From Rhodothermales bacterium (GTDB lineage: Bacteria; Bacteroidota; Rhodothermia; Rhodothermales; Bin80): 49,544 nucleotides of DNA. Below the pieces are notes generated by a model that was given only the letters and a program-made list of their open reading frames with translations, ran no database searches and was not told the origin of the DNA. The first letter of the stretch is position 1. Each line of letters opens with the position of its first letter. Location of the stretch: positions 1 through 49,544 of the forward strand of contig JANQES010000026.1 in NCBI GenBank assembly GCA_028278205.1, read 5' to 3'. Below, in pieces: positions 1 to 8,276 of this stretch. Made by a program: the position numbers and the translations under genes.

Positions 1-35
1 GAGCCTCAAGCGTGGTGTAGGCACCAAAAGGCTGC

Positions 36-494
36 GTGCGGGCTGGGATGAGCGATATTTGCTCAAGGTCTTACAACAGATTTAGATGCGATTGCCCTAG
101 CTTGCTGATCTTCAGGATCGGGTTTGGCCTTGCCTTCCTGTTCTATCATGGATGGGGAAAGTTGACGGGCGGTCCTGAGCGATGGGAAGGCGTCGGCAGC
201 GCCATGGAAATATTCGGCATCGGCTTCGGCCATACGTTTTTCGGCTTCCTGGCGGCTTTTGCCGAATCGATTGGCGGCCTCATGATCGCCCTCGGGTTGT
301 TCTATCGCCCCATCTGCGCCATCCTGGCCTTTACGATGTTCGTGGCGATGCTTCGCCATATGATCACCGGACAAGGCTCGCCGGCGCACGCGATGAAGAA
401 CCTGTTTGTGCTGGTCGGGCTGTTGCCGCTGGGGCCGGGCAAATACAGCCTGGATGCGTTGTTGTCGAAGAAATTTTCCGCCAAGGAATCATGA
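36..494 (+). CDS. DoxX family membrane protein
   Basis: A small integral membrane protein of the DoxX family, about 150 residues with four hydrophobic segments, the usual size and topology. The first segment holds the family-like FRIGFGLAFLFYHGWGKLTGG, and GESIGG-like and GLFYRP turns follow. Members are linked to redox or quinone-dependent functions but the substrate is generally unknown. The frame opens with GTG at 36; an in-frame ATG at 48 is equally plausible. The stop overlaps the ATG of the next gene (ATGA), so the two are probably translationally coupled. Family call is from sequence pattern; role is not established. Confidence 0.85.
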   Translation: MRAGMSDICSRSYNRFRCDCPSLLIFRIGFGLAFLFYHGWGKLTGGPERWEGVGSAMEIFGIGFGHTFFGFLAAFAESIGGLMIALGLFYRPICAILAFTMFVAMLRHMITGQGSPAHAMKNLFVLVGLLPLGPGKYSLDALLSKKFSAKES

Positions 495-1540
495 CCAGAG
501 CATCGCTGTTCGCCCGGCATACCACCTTGATCGTAGCGAGCCTGCTCGTGTTCGTTTTAACCGGCTGTGGTCAAGGTGGTCAAGACGCGTCTTCCTGGAC
601 ATCCGGTACCTGGGAAACGCTGCCCTCAGGAGAACATCCTATGCAGCGTCATGAGCATGGCTACGTAAAAGCAGGGGAGCTTTTCTATCTCATGGGCGGG
701 CGCGGCGAGCGGCCTGTGCAGGTTTTTGATCCCACCTCGCAGACGTGGACGACGCGGGGGTTGCCTCCCTTTGAAATCCACCACTTCCAGCCGGTCGAAT
801 ACGAGGGTAAGATTTATGCGATAGGGGCTTTCACCGGAGGCTTTCCGACGGAGACGCCGGTTCCGAACATCTATATCTACGACCCGGCCACCGATCAATG
901 GACGCAAGGACCGGAGATCCCGGAAGACCGGCGGCGGGGCGCGGCGGGTCTGGTCGTCTATAACGATCTGTTCTACGTGGTCTCCGGCGTTCAGAATGGA
1001 CACATGGACGGCCACGTCCCCTGGTTCGACAGCTTCGACCCGAAGACGGGCACGTGGGAACGCCTGCCCGATGCGCCCCGCGCCCGCGATCATTTTCAGG
1101 CCGTGGTGATCGACGGAAAGCTCTACGCTGCCGGCGGTCGCCGCAGTTCACATGCCACAGGCGAGGTTTTCCAACTCACCATGCCCGAGGTGGATGTCTA
1201 CGACTTTGCAATGGGCACGTGGTCGACCCTGCCGCCGTCGGCGAACCTGCCCACCGAACGGGCCGGGGTGACGGCGGTGGCGTACCACGGCAGGCTCGTT
1301 GTCATCGGCGGGGAGAGCCAGCGAGGATACTCCGCAGAAACGACAACCCCCCCTGCTCATGAGGAGGTCGAGGTTTTCGATCCCACGACGCAGCGTTGGT
1401 TTGCCCTGCCGCCGCTCAACCAAGGACGGCATGCCGCCCAGGCTATTGTTCACCAGGGCAAGATCTACATTGCGGCCGGATCGAGAACGCTCGGCGGCAC
1501 AGAGATCAATTCACAGGAGGTCTACACACCAGGCCCTTAA
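491..1540 (+). CDS. Kelch-repeat lipoprotein
   Basis: A 349-residue exported lipoprotein. The N-terminus has basic residues, a hydrophobic stretch and a lipobox ending LTGC (Cys26). The rest is five to six Kelch motifs, each with an IYAIGG-like strand followed by a VYDPxTxxW strand (FDPTSQTWT, YDPATDQWT, FDPKTGTWE, FDPTTQRWF), so it should fold as a beta-propeller at the cell surface or in the periplasm. The ATG overlaps the DoxX stop by four bases, which fixes this start over longer in-frame options. Kelch propellers bind proteins or carbohydrates; nothing here shows the ligand, and no catalytic motif is visible. Confidence 0.85.
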   Translation: MTRASLFARHTTLIVASLLVFVLTGCGQGGQDASSWTSGTWETLPSGEHPMQRHEHGYVKAGELFYLMGGRGERPVQVFDPTSQTWTTRGLPPFEIHHFQPVEYEGKIYAIGAFTGGFPTETPVPNIYIYDPATDQWTQGPEIPEDRRRGAAGLVVYNDLFYVVSGVQNGHMDGHVPWFDSFDPKTGTWERLPDAPRARDHFQAVVIDGKLYAAGGRRSSHATGEVFQLTMPEVDVYDFAMGTWSTLPPSANLPTERAGVTAVAYHGRLVVIGGESQRGYSAETTTPPAHEEVEVFDPTTQRWFALPPLNQGRHAAQAIVHQGKIYIAAGSRTLGGTEINSQEVYTPGP

Positions 1541-1656
1541 AACAGGCTCGTGCGACTCATCCCGCCGTAGTGCATTTCGTTTCACGGGTTGTGGCTTGTG
1601 CCGCTGTTTCCGGTTATCATTAGCCTGGAAAAAACCTTGAGACAGGAGGTGCCCCC

Positions 1657-2877
1657 ATGCTGAAATGCGCTCTTTTTACCCTGACCCTCTTCCTGGTCTA
1701 CACGACGGCCATGGCACAGCGACCTCCCGCCCCCGAGTTGCCGGAGGGGCCTGCTAAAGCGTTGGTCGAGGCCACCTGTACGTCGTCGTGCCATCGGGCC
1801 TCCACGCTCTTCCGTTCGGCGGGCTATAACACGCCGGAGCGATGGCAAGAGGTGATGGAATCCATGGTCGTCCTGCCGGAAGCGGAGGCCCAGGCCATTG
1901 CCGAGTATCTGACCGAGCATTTCCCCGAGAAACCCGAGCGCCGGCCGGTTTTGGTTGAGGGCGATGTGGTCATAGACATCAAAGAGTGGATGGTGCCCAC
2001 GCTGGGGCAGCGGTCCAGAGATCCCATCGAGGCACCGGACGGCTCCATCTGGTGGACGGGGATGTGGGCCAGCCTCGTAGGCCGCCTGGATCCGGCAACG
2101 GGGGAAATGAAAGAATATCCACTCCCCCCGGAAGCGCGCCCGCACAGCATCGTCCCGGATGCGGAGGGCAACATCTGGTATACCGGCAACAGCAACGGCA
2201 CCATCGGCAAGCTCGATCCGGCAACGGGTAAGATCACCGAGTATAAGACCCAGGCCCGCGACCCGCACACCGCGATTTTCCATCCGAATGGCTTGCTCTA
2301 TTTCACGTCCCAGCGCGCCGCCATGCTGGGCCGCCTCGACCCTGAAACGGGCGACCTCACGGAAGTGGAGACCGAGCCCAGACCCTATGGCATTAAGGTA
2401 GCTGAAGACGGCACGGTCTGGGTGGCCTACAACGGCACCAACAAGCTCGGCGCCGTCAACCCGGAAACCATGGAGGTCCGCTACTACACGGTTCCCCACG
2501 AAGACTCTCGGATTCGCCGGCTTGGGCTTTCGAGTGACGGGATGGTGTGGTATGTCAACTCGACAAGGGGGCGTATTGGCCGGCTCAACCCGGCGACGGG
2601 CGACATCAAAGAGTGGGATTCGCCCAGCGGGCCGAAGTCTCACCCCTATTCGCTGGCCGTCATCGACGACAAGATCTGGTACAACGAGTCGGGGATGCGC
2701 CCCGATGCGCTGGTCCGGTTTGATCCAAAGACCGAGACCTTCCAGAGTTGGGCCATTCCTTCCGGCGTGGGCATCATCCGCCACGTGTGGGTCACGCGCG
2801 ACGGCAACCTGCTGATCCACCAGAGCAGTTCGAATCGGGTGGGTCAGGTCACGATCAAAAAGGATCTGGTGAATTGA
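1657..2877 (+). CDS. Virginiamycin B lyase-like beta-propeller with N-terminal c-type haem-like motif
   Basis: A 406-residue secreted protein. Residues 1-21 are a signal peptide ending AMAQ. Residues 30-95 resemble a small cytochrome c domain with the motif CTSSCH (Cys41, Cys45, His46) and methionines further on that could supply a sixth ligand. From about residue 110 there is a repeated propeller of the streptogramin lyase (Vgb) type with blades reading GxIWxTxxxxxxIGRLDPxTG. The haem motif has three residues between the cysteines instead of two. A lyase activity is not implied: most such propellers in environmental bacteria are uncharacterised. An AGGAGGT-like site lies just upstream. The stop overlaps the TTG start proposed for the next gene. 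Confidence 0.8.
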   Translation: MLKCALFTLTLFLVYTTAMAQRPPAPELPEGPAKALVEATCTSSCHRASTLFRSAGYNTPERWQEVMESMVVLPEAEAQAIAEYLTEHFPEKPERRPVLVEGDVVIDIKEWMVPTLGQRSRDPIEAPDGSIWWTGMWASLVGRLDPATGEMKEYPLPPEARPHSIVPDAEGNIWYTGNSNGTIGKLDPATGKITEYKTQARDPHTAIFHPNGLLYFTSQRAAMLGRLDPETGDLTEVETEPRPYGIKVAEDGTVWVAYNGTNKLGAVNPETMEVRYYTVPHEDSRIRRLGLSSDGMVWYVNSTRGRIGRLNPATGDIKEWDSPSGPKSHPYSLAVIDDKIWYNESGMRPDALVRFDPKTETFQSWAIPSGVGIIRHVWVTRDGNLLIHQSSSNRVGQVTIKKDLVN

Positions 2878-3725
2878 ACAGACCATTCCGACAAGTCGCT
2901 TTGCTACGCGGGGCGATGTGCCTGCTCTTGGCCGGGCTATGCCTGGTGATGGCGGGATGCGAACCCTCGCAGAACGCCTCGCAAGCCGAAGGCTCCACCG
3001 GCGAAGCGCCCGCGCCGAGTTCCGTGCAGGATGCCCTCGACCGAGGCATCGCCGCGCAGGGCGGGCTCGCGACGTGGCACTCCTACCACACCCTCGAATA
3101 CGAACAGGTGCAGGGCGACAGGCGGGTGCAGCACCTGATCGATCTACACACGAGAAAAACGCTGCAAACCACCGAAGCCTACCAGTTTGGCTATGACGGG
3201 ACGGACGTCTGGGTCGCGCCGAACCTCGATGCCTTTCCGGGTAATCCACGTTTCTCCAACGGGCTCGACTTCTATTTCTTCGCCATTCCCTTCGTGCTGG
3301 CCGATCCGGGAACCAACCGCGAACATCTCGGACGCGTCACGGTGGATGGGGCCGAATACGAGGCCGTGAAGATCTCCTACGATGCCGGCGTCGGCGCTTC
3401 GCCCGACGATTATTACATCGTCCATTTCGATCCGGAGACGCACCGTTTGCATCTTCTCCTCTACACCGTCACCTATCGGTCTCAGGAGCCCAATGAGAAC
3501 TATAATGCGCGGGTCTATGAAGAATGGCAGGAAATAGGCGGCCTCGTGCTTCCCCGGAAAATGACGTCGTATCGTTGGAACAGCGAGCAGCGCCGCCTGG
3601 GCGAAAAACGCAGGGAAACGGTTTACGACAACGTACGGCTCAGCACGGAGAAGCCGGATGCGACGCGGTTTGCCCGGCCTGAAGGCGCTGAGATCGATAC
3701 CGTAGCACCGAACGCCGGTGGATAA
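2874..3725 (+). CDS. Putative lipoprotein, DUF6503-like
   Basis: A 283-residue lipoprotein with a hydrophobic N-terminus and lipobox CLVMAGC. The mature part begins with an ALDRGIAAQGGLATW segment like that of Bacteroidota DUF6503-type proteins, followed by beta-rich sequence reminiscent of the LolA/LolB-like outer-membrane fold. The start is uncertain: TTG at 2874 overlaps the upstream stop as TTGA and gives basic residues before the hydrophobic core, while ATG at 2916 gives a shorter signal. I chose TTG because of the coupling with the preceding gene and an AGGATC run just upstream. It is the last gene of the co-directional DoxX-Kelch-propeller set. Function unknown. Confidence 0.7.
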   Translation: MNRPFRQVALLRGAMCLLLAGLCLVMAGCEPSQNASQAEGSTGEAPAPSSVQDALDRGIAAQGGLATWHSYHTLEYEQVQGDRRVQHLIDLHTRKTLQTTEAYQFGYDGTDVWVAPNLDAFPGNPRFSNGLDFYFFAIPFVLADPGTNREHLGRVTVDGAEYEAVKISYDAGVGASPDDYYIVHFDPETHRLHLLLYTVTYRSQEPNENYNARVYEEWQEIGGLVLPRKMTSYRWNSEQRRLGEKRRETVYDNVRLSTEKPDATRFARPEGAEIDTVAPNAGG

Positions 3726-3758
3726 ATCCGGTGAAAAGAACGACCAACGCAGCCGGTG

Positions 3759-6401
3759 TCAACGAAGGAACGTGTAGTTGAGCTTGATCAGAAAGACGTT
3801 GTTCGGGATGATGTCGAAAGCGTCGGCGATTTGCCGGTCCATCGGGGTGTTGTAGGGCGAGGCGCCCCAGGGCGCGAGCGGGTTGAGTTCGTCTTCGGCC
3901 CGGCGTCCGTGGGTCCAGACGAGGTAGAGCGTCGAGCCGGGCCGGTACTCCCAGCGTAGCACCGTGTTGGCCTGAACGCTGCTGAAAGCAAAGTCATCCC
4001 GCTTGGGGAACGTCTCGACCGGCACCAGGGTGTCGCGGTCTTGCAGGATCTGAAAATCGGCGTAGCGGCCCCGTGCTACGAAGAGTTGGCCGTAGATCTG
4101 AAGCGAGAGGTTGCGCGTGAACGTGATGCTGCTGCGAAGCGTGACGTCCATCGAACGCGTGTCGCGCGGGCCGAAGATGGGGACGTAGTAGTGTCCTTCT
4201 TCATCGAAAGGATCGACGCTCCTGAAGACGTTGTCGAGGCTTCCCTGATCGTCGAACGATACGTAGTCGTCCGGGCCGAGTTCATCCGGCGCGTCGGCCT
4301 CGGCGCCGATCAGCCATCCCGCATCGCCCCGTATGAACGATTCGTTGGACGACCAGGCGATCACGTCATCCTCCCATTCGGCTTCTACATCCGCCGACAA
4401 GGTCAGGCGCGAGCCGACGTTCCAGTTGCCTCGAATTTCTACTTCATACTCCCTGCCGCCGTCTTCCATGAAGGTGAGGCTGACTTCGGGGCCCACCCGC
4501 CAGGCCCGCCGGTCATCCGTCTCAAACTCGCCCCCAAACTCAACGGCCACCGGCTGCGCGCGGGGTCCCAGCCCTCTCGTTTCGAAGATATCATATCCAC
4601 CGAAAGGATAATCCACAAAAAAGTCAAAGCCGAGCCCCTGGAAACTGCGCAAAGTCCATCGTGAGAACATGCGCATGTCCGTGCCCAGGTAAAGGCCGTC
4701 CACGTACGCCCATTGATGCCCCGTGTTGAAGCCGATGAAACCGCGCTGGAAAGGGCCGAAAGGCTTGTTGTCGTTAACCTGATAATCGATGCCCGTATCG
4801 AGGCTGACGTAGTTGTTGCGGCGCAGGCGGCCCACGTCATTCGGGTTGTACTGGTCGTCGAAAAGATTGGCGGCGAGGTCGTACCGAAAAGAGCCCTGTC
4901 GCTTGGCCGCTTTGAGCGAGGCCGCCACGCCGGTTTCCGGAGATTCATCCTCGACAGACCATCGACGGTGTGTAAAGCTCGCAAAGCCTTCGAGGTTGTA
5001 GGTGTTATCCCGAAAGCGGAGGTCCCAGTCTGCCCCGCCGGCGAGGCTGCGCAGGCGGCCCTCCTCCTCTTCCGGTCCATCGAAAACCGTGAGAATGCCC
5101 CCGACGGATGAGAGCGATTGGAACTGCTGGCTCAGGCGGACGACGCCGTAGTGACGCCCCGGATCGAAATCATGGCCCGTCGAGGCGCCCAGCACGCCGA
5201 AGGAGAGCCCGCCTGCCGTGCGCCCGGAGAGCTTGGTTGCGCCGATAATCGGGGCCTCCGCGCCGATGCGCCGCGTGTAGAGCAGGTTGCCCCCGTCGCC
5301 CGGACCGCCCTGGCCGATCCTGAACTCGTAGATCTGCGTGCCCTCAACGAAAAACGGACGGCGCTCGTCGAAGAACGTCTCGAAGGCCGTCAAATTCAAC
5401 TCAGCCGGGTCGGCCTCGACCTGCCCGAAGTCGGGATTGATGGTCGCATCGAGCGTGATGTTGGTGCCCAGCCCGATTTTCAAATCTCCCCCGACATCGA
5501 ACGTGCCGTCTCGGGTGATTTCTCCGGGCTCATCGGGGTGTTCTTCGGTTTGAAGGCGCGAGACGGTGTACGGGCGTACCTGCACGTTGCGCCGGGGCGC
5601 GATGTCGTCGAGGCCCTGCAACGTTCCATAGTTGGCCACCTGGTTGTTGCGCTCGGCGCGAAGCACGAGGGGCCATTGCACCTCCTCGCCGCGCCGGGGC
5701 ATGCGCCGCTCAAAATGGATCCCCCAGGCCTGTGTACTCGCTTTGGCAAACCTGAGCATGCTGTAAGGAATGCGCATCTCGACGACCCAGCCCTCCGAGT
5801 TGACGTGCACATTCGACGCCCAGACGGCATCCCACGACTCGTCCATCCCACGATTGGGGCCGCCGCCAAAGCCTGTGCCTGTACGAATGGCATCGAACTG
5901 CACACCGGCGGCATTGACGCCGAAGACATAGGCCGTCTTGCGGTCGAGGTACGAGTCGATAGAAACGACGAACCAGTCCGCCCGGTTCATATCGTCGCGC
6001 CGCCCCAGGGTCTGCTGGATATCCGAAGCTTCATCGTCGAAGAGCACAGCCCCGATGTAGACGTCGCTGGCGCCGTAGAGCACGCGCACCTCGGTTTTTT
6101 GCGAAGCGGGAGTTCCCTCTTCCGGCTCGGACTGCAAAAAGCCGGAGATGGCCTCGGCCTCGTGCCAGCCTGTCTCATCGAGCCGGCCATCTATCGCAAT
6201 GGCTGATTGGACGTGATAGGCCTGGAGGTTAGAGGGGGAATCGGCGTAGGCCTGGAGACCGGAGGAGGAATCTGAGGCTATTTCCCGGACTTGCGCATAG
6301 AGGGAGCCGGGGGCTTCCCCGAACAGGAAGAGCACCAGAAAAAAAGCGCCGCAGGCAAGTAAACGACGTTTTCTGAAGACAGAGATACGTACGCGTCTCA
6401 T
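3759..6401 (-). CDS. DUF5916 protein with N-terminal CBM9-like domain
   Basis: An exported protein of about 880 residues. After a signal sequence the region around AIDGRLDETGWHEAEAI is a family 9 carbohydrate-binding-like domain, and the C-terminal two thirds carry the DUF5916 signature, with alternating aromatic beta-strands and a terminal FLIKLNYTFLR strand typical of outer-membrane barrels. DUF5916 proteins in Bacteroidota are thought to sit in the outer membrane, often beside peptidases; substrate unknown. I prefer the ATG at 6401 (MRRVRISVF) over a GTG at 6434 because the basic and hydrophobic signal starts there. It converges on the lipoprotein ending at 3725. No cognate transporter partner is adjacent. 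Confidence 0.85.
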   Translation of the reverse strand: MRRVRISVFRKRRLLACGAFFLVLFLFGEAPGSLYAQVREIASDSSSGLQAYADSPSNLQAYHVQSAIAIDGRLDETGWHEAEAISGFLQSEPEEGTPASQKTEVRVLYGASDVYIGAVLFDDEASDIQQTLGRRDDMNRADWFVVSIDSYLDRKTAYVFGVNAAGVQFDAIRTGTGFGGGPNRGMDESWDAVWASNVHVNSEGWVVEMRIPYSMLRFAKASTQAWGIHFERRMPRRGEEVQWPLVLRAERNNQVANYGTLQGLDDIAPRRNVQVRPYTVSRLQTEEHPDEPGEITRDGTFDVGGDLKIGLGTNITLDATINPDFGQVEADPAELNLTAFETFFDERRPFFVEGTQIYEFRIGQGGPGDGGNLLYTRRIGAEAPIIGATKLSGRTAGGLSFGVLGASTGHDFDPGRHYGVVRLSQQFQSLSSVGGILTVFDGPEEEEGRLRSLAGGADWDLRFRDNTYNLEGFASFTHRRWSVEDESPETGVAASLKAAKRQGSFRYDLAANLFDDQYNPNDVGRLRRNNYVSLDTGIDYQVNDNKPFGPFQRGFIGFNTGHQWAYVDGLYLGTDMRMFSRWTLRSFQGLGFDFFVDYPFGGYDIFETRGLGPRAQPVAVEFGGEFETDDRRAWRVGPEVSLTFMEDGGREYEVEIRGNWNVGSRLTLSADVEAEWEDDVIAWSSNESFIRGDAGWLIGAEADAPDELGPDDYVSFDDQGSLDNVFRSVDPFDEEGHYYVPIFGPRDTRSMDVTLRSSITFTRNLSLQIYGQLFVARGRYADFQILQDRDTLVPVETFPKRDDFAFSSVQANTVLRWEYRPGSTLYLVWTHGRRAEDELNPLAPWGASPYNTPMDRQIADAFDIIPNNVFLIKLNYTFLR

Positions 6402-6523
6402 AATCACACGGAGGCCAGGTTCGGGGGACGCCACCTTACCTTATAAGCGAGGGGCCGGATGCGGATCCGAGCGTTGGGACGACTTGCACACGGGGCGTGA
6501 TGAACGGCACGGGGTTGGGATTA

Positions 6524-6635
6524 AGAGGCTGTTCAGGTTTGGATTACTTCATCAGTCGCTTTGCTCGTGTCCGGGCTGCGCGCAGTTCTTTTACTGGCGT
6601 CAGTCGCCTTCAGACCCAAAACCTGAACAGCCTCT
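6524..6635. mobile_element. 112-bp MITE-like element with 17-bp perfect terminal inverted repeats
   Basis: AGAGGCTGTTCAGGTTT (6524-6540) and its exact reverse complement (6619-6635) bound a 78-bp core with no coding capacity. The right end extends as TTAGAGGCTG and the left as TTAAGAGGCTG, so the repeat may continue outward with one extra A. Ends of this form are typical of IS4/IS5-like transposons, and the size fits a miniature inverted-repeat element mobilised in trans. No clear target duplication is seen. It lies directly after the stop of the PhoB-type regulator, where its hairpin could also affect termination. Confidence 0.6.
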
Positions 6636-6648
6636 AAGGCGGATTCAG

Positions 6649-7353
6649 CTATTCAGCAAACTTATACCCGACACCCTTCACCGTCTCGATGTAGGCATTG
6701 CCCAGCTTCTCTCGGATCTTACGCACGTGTACGTCCACCGTCCGGTCCACCACGTATACATCCCGGCCCCAGACCCGGTCTAACAACTCCTCACGCGTGA
6801 ATACCTTGCCCGGATATCGTGCCAGAAAATGCAACAACTCGAACTCCTTCCGAGGAAAACGCAACTCCACCCGCTCGCCCGCTTCGTGCTTGAACACCAG
6901 ATACCGGTCCCGGTCGATCTCCAGATCATGTATCGATATTCGCGTCGGCGGCTGCTCCTGGCGCGCGGTGCTGCGCAGGAGCGCCTTGGCCTGGCTGAGG
7001 ATCACGCCGATGGCCGAGGTCTTGGGCAGGTAGCTGTCGGCGCCCACGTCGAGGCCTCGGACGTGGTCGTCTTCGCCGGAGAGGGCCGTCAGCATCAGGA
7101 TGGGAATGTGACGTAGGAGGGGATTCTGGCGAAAGCGCCGGCAGGTTTCGAGGCCGTCGAGGCGGGGCATCATCACGTCAAGGATGACCAGATCGGGCAG
7201 GTGTCGGTGGGCCTGGTCGAGGGCTACGAGTCCGTCGCGGGCGGTGAGCGTGTCGAAGCCGTTGCGTTGGAGATTGAATTCGAGCAGTTCGAGGATGTCG
7301 TCTTCGTCGTCGACGATCAGAATTATCGGTCTCTGTTTTGGGGGCGAGCTCAT
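6649..7353 (-). CDS. OmpR/PhoB-family response regulator
   Basis: A 234-residue two-domain regulator. The receiver domain has the acidic pocket Asp15/Asp16, phospho-acceptor Asp59 in DLVILDVMMP, Thr89 and Lys111. The C-terminal winged helix-turn-helix has the expected FPRKEFELLHFLARYPGKVF and a DRTVDVHVRKIREKLG recognition region and ends GVGYKFAE. The segment after Lys111 reads KTSAIGV rather than the usual KP. No histidine kinase is adjacent, so it is an orphan within the window. A divergent 180-bp spacer separates it from the universal stress protein gene and contains an 11-bp-spaced GTTAA direct repeat that could be an operator. Confidence 0.92.
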   Translation of the reverse strand: MSSPPKQRPIILIVDDEDDILELLEFNLQRNGFDTLTARDGLVALDQAHRHLPDLVILDVMMPRLDGLETCRRFRQNPLLRHIPILMLTALSGEDDHVRGLDVGADSYLPKTSAIGVILSQAKALLRSTARQEQPPTRISIHDLEIDRDRYLVFKHEAGERVELRFPRKEFELLHFLARYPGKVFTREELLDRVWGRDVYVVDRTVDVHVRKIREKLGNAYIETVKGVGYKFAE

Positions 7354-7490
7354 CGTCGTGGCCGCGCAGGCCGGGGTAGAAGAGGAGACATCGTGACGTC
7401 GCCGCTTCGTGTGAGCGTTAAGGGATTGTTGCGTCTGACTTTGTCAACAATAAACAACCTGCCAATGTACAGCGACACGGGCTGTTTCAT

Positions 7491-7507
7491 GTTAAAGAAT
7501 AGTTAAG
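7491..7507. promoter_or_regulatory. Possible tandem-repeat operator between divergent genes
   Basis: GTTAAAGAATAGTTAAG contains two GTTAA pentamers 11 bp apart, one helical turn. On the opposite strand this reads CTTAAC and TTTAAC, similar in style to the PhoP/PhoB direct-repeat boxes bound by OmpR-family regulators such as the one starting at 7353. This is a visual match to a general pattern, not a scored motif. Confidence 0.3.
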
Positions 7508-7532
7508 ATTCGGCACGTGCGAACGTGGCGAG

Positions 7533-8276
7533 TTGCGCCACACGGATCGCCTCTTCGTCGCACCCTGCCCGGTGCTGACCATTCGTGCCTCGAAAAAAAC
7601 GCAGCCGGCTCTGACCGGCATCCGCTCCATTTTAGTGCCGGTTGATTTTTCCAAACACGCGAGAGAAGCCCTGCGCTACGCGAAGGTGCTCGCTGAGTTT
7701 TTCGACGCGCGGCTCGATCTTCTACACGTGATCGAAGATACGCTCCATCCGGCCTTCTATGGCCTTACCGTCCACTCAGTCTATGACGTGGTTCCGGATC
7801 TCGAAGAAAAGGCAGAGGAGAAACTAAGAACGTTCTATTGGGAGACGAAGGGATGGCCCGTCAGCGAGGTTTGCTTCAAGGCCCTGGCTGGGAAGGCGGC
7901 GCGTGTGATTGCGAAGTATGCAGAGCAAGAAGGGACGGATCTCATCGTGATCGCGACCCATGGTCTGACCGGGCTGGAGCATTACTTCATGGGCAGCGTG
8001 GCTGAGCGCGTCGTTCGCCGCGCTCCCTGCCCCGTATTTACGGTCAAGAGCTTCGGCAAGTCGCTCATTATGGCTTGCCAGTTCTTCAAGGGCTTTCTTT
8101 GCCTTCTGCTACGGCACAGCCCACGCTACCGCATCGTCCCTGGCCCGTGTCCCCACTCGTCGTCTACAATCCCGCTTACCAGTCTTACAGCCTCAGCGTC
8201 ACCCGCTTTAGCGTCAGGTCATCGGGCACGCCCGACGTCTCGAAACCCAAAACCCGGCACAGCTTCAGCATCGTGA
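7533..8276 (+). CDS. Universal stress protein, truncated at the N-terminus and probably run-on at the C-terminus
   Basis: The centre (about residues 30-175) is a complete UspA domain: ILVPVDFSKHAREAL at its start and the ATP-binding end THGLTGLEHYFMGSVAERVVRRAPCPV. The first residues (VAPCPVLTIRAS) match the last strand of another Usp domain, so this is probably a tandem Usp that lost most of domain 1. The only upstream start is a TTG. Relatives I know end soon after a TVKSFGKSL motif; here the frame continues for about 70 residues of unrelated sequence and overlaps the oppositely oriented ligase gene. It may be a pseudogene in decay, although the ATP-binding domain is intact. Confidence 0.65.
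   Translation: MRHTDRLFVAPCPVLTIRASKKTQPALTGIRSILVPVDFSKHAREALRYAKVLAEFFDARLDLLHVIEDTLHPAFYGLTVHSVYDVVPDLEEKAEEKLRTFYWETKGWPVSEVCFKALAGKAARVIAKYAEQEGTDLIVIATHGLTGLEHYFMGSVAERVVRRAPCPVFTVKSFGKSLIMACQFFKGFLCLLLRHSPRYRIVPGPCPHSSSTIPLTSLTASASPALASGHRARPTSRNPKPGTASAS

Noticed and set aside
1582..3249. A 555-codon minus-strand frame over the propeller gene
   Set aside because: Low-complexity Arg/Pro-rich shadow of two well-supported + strand genes.
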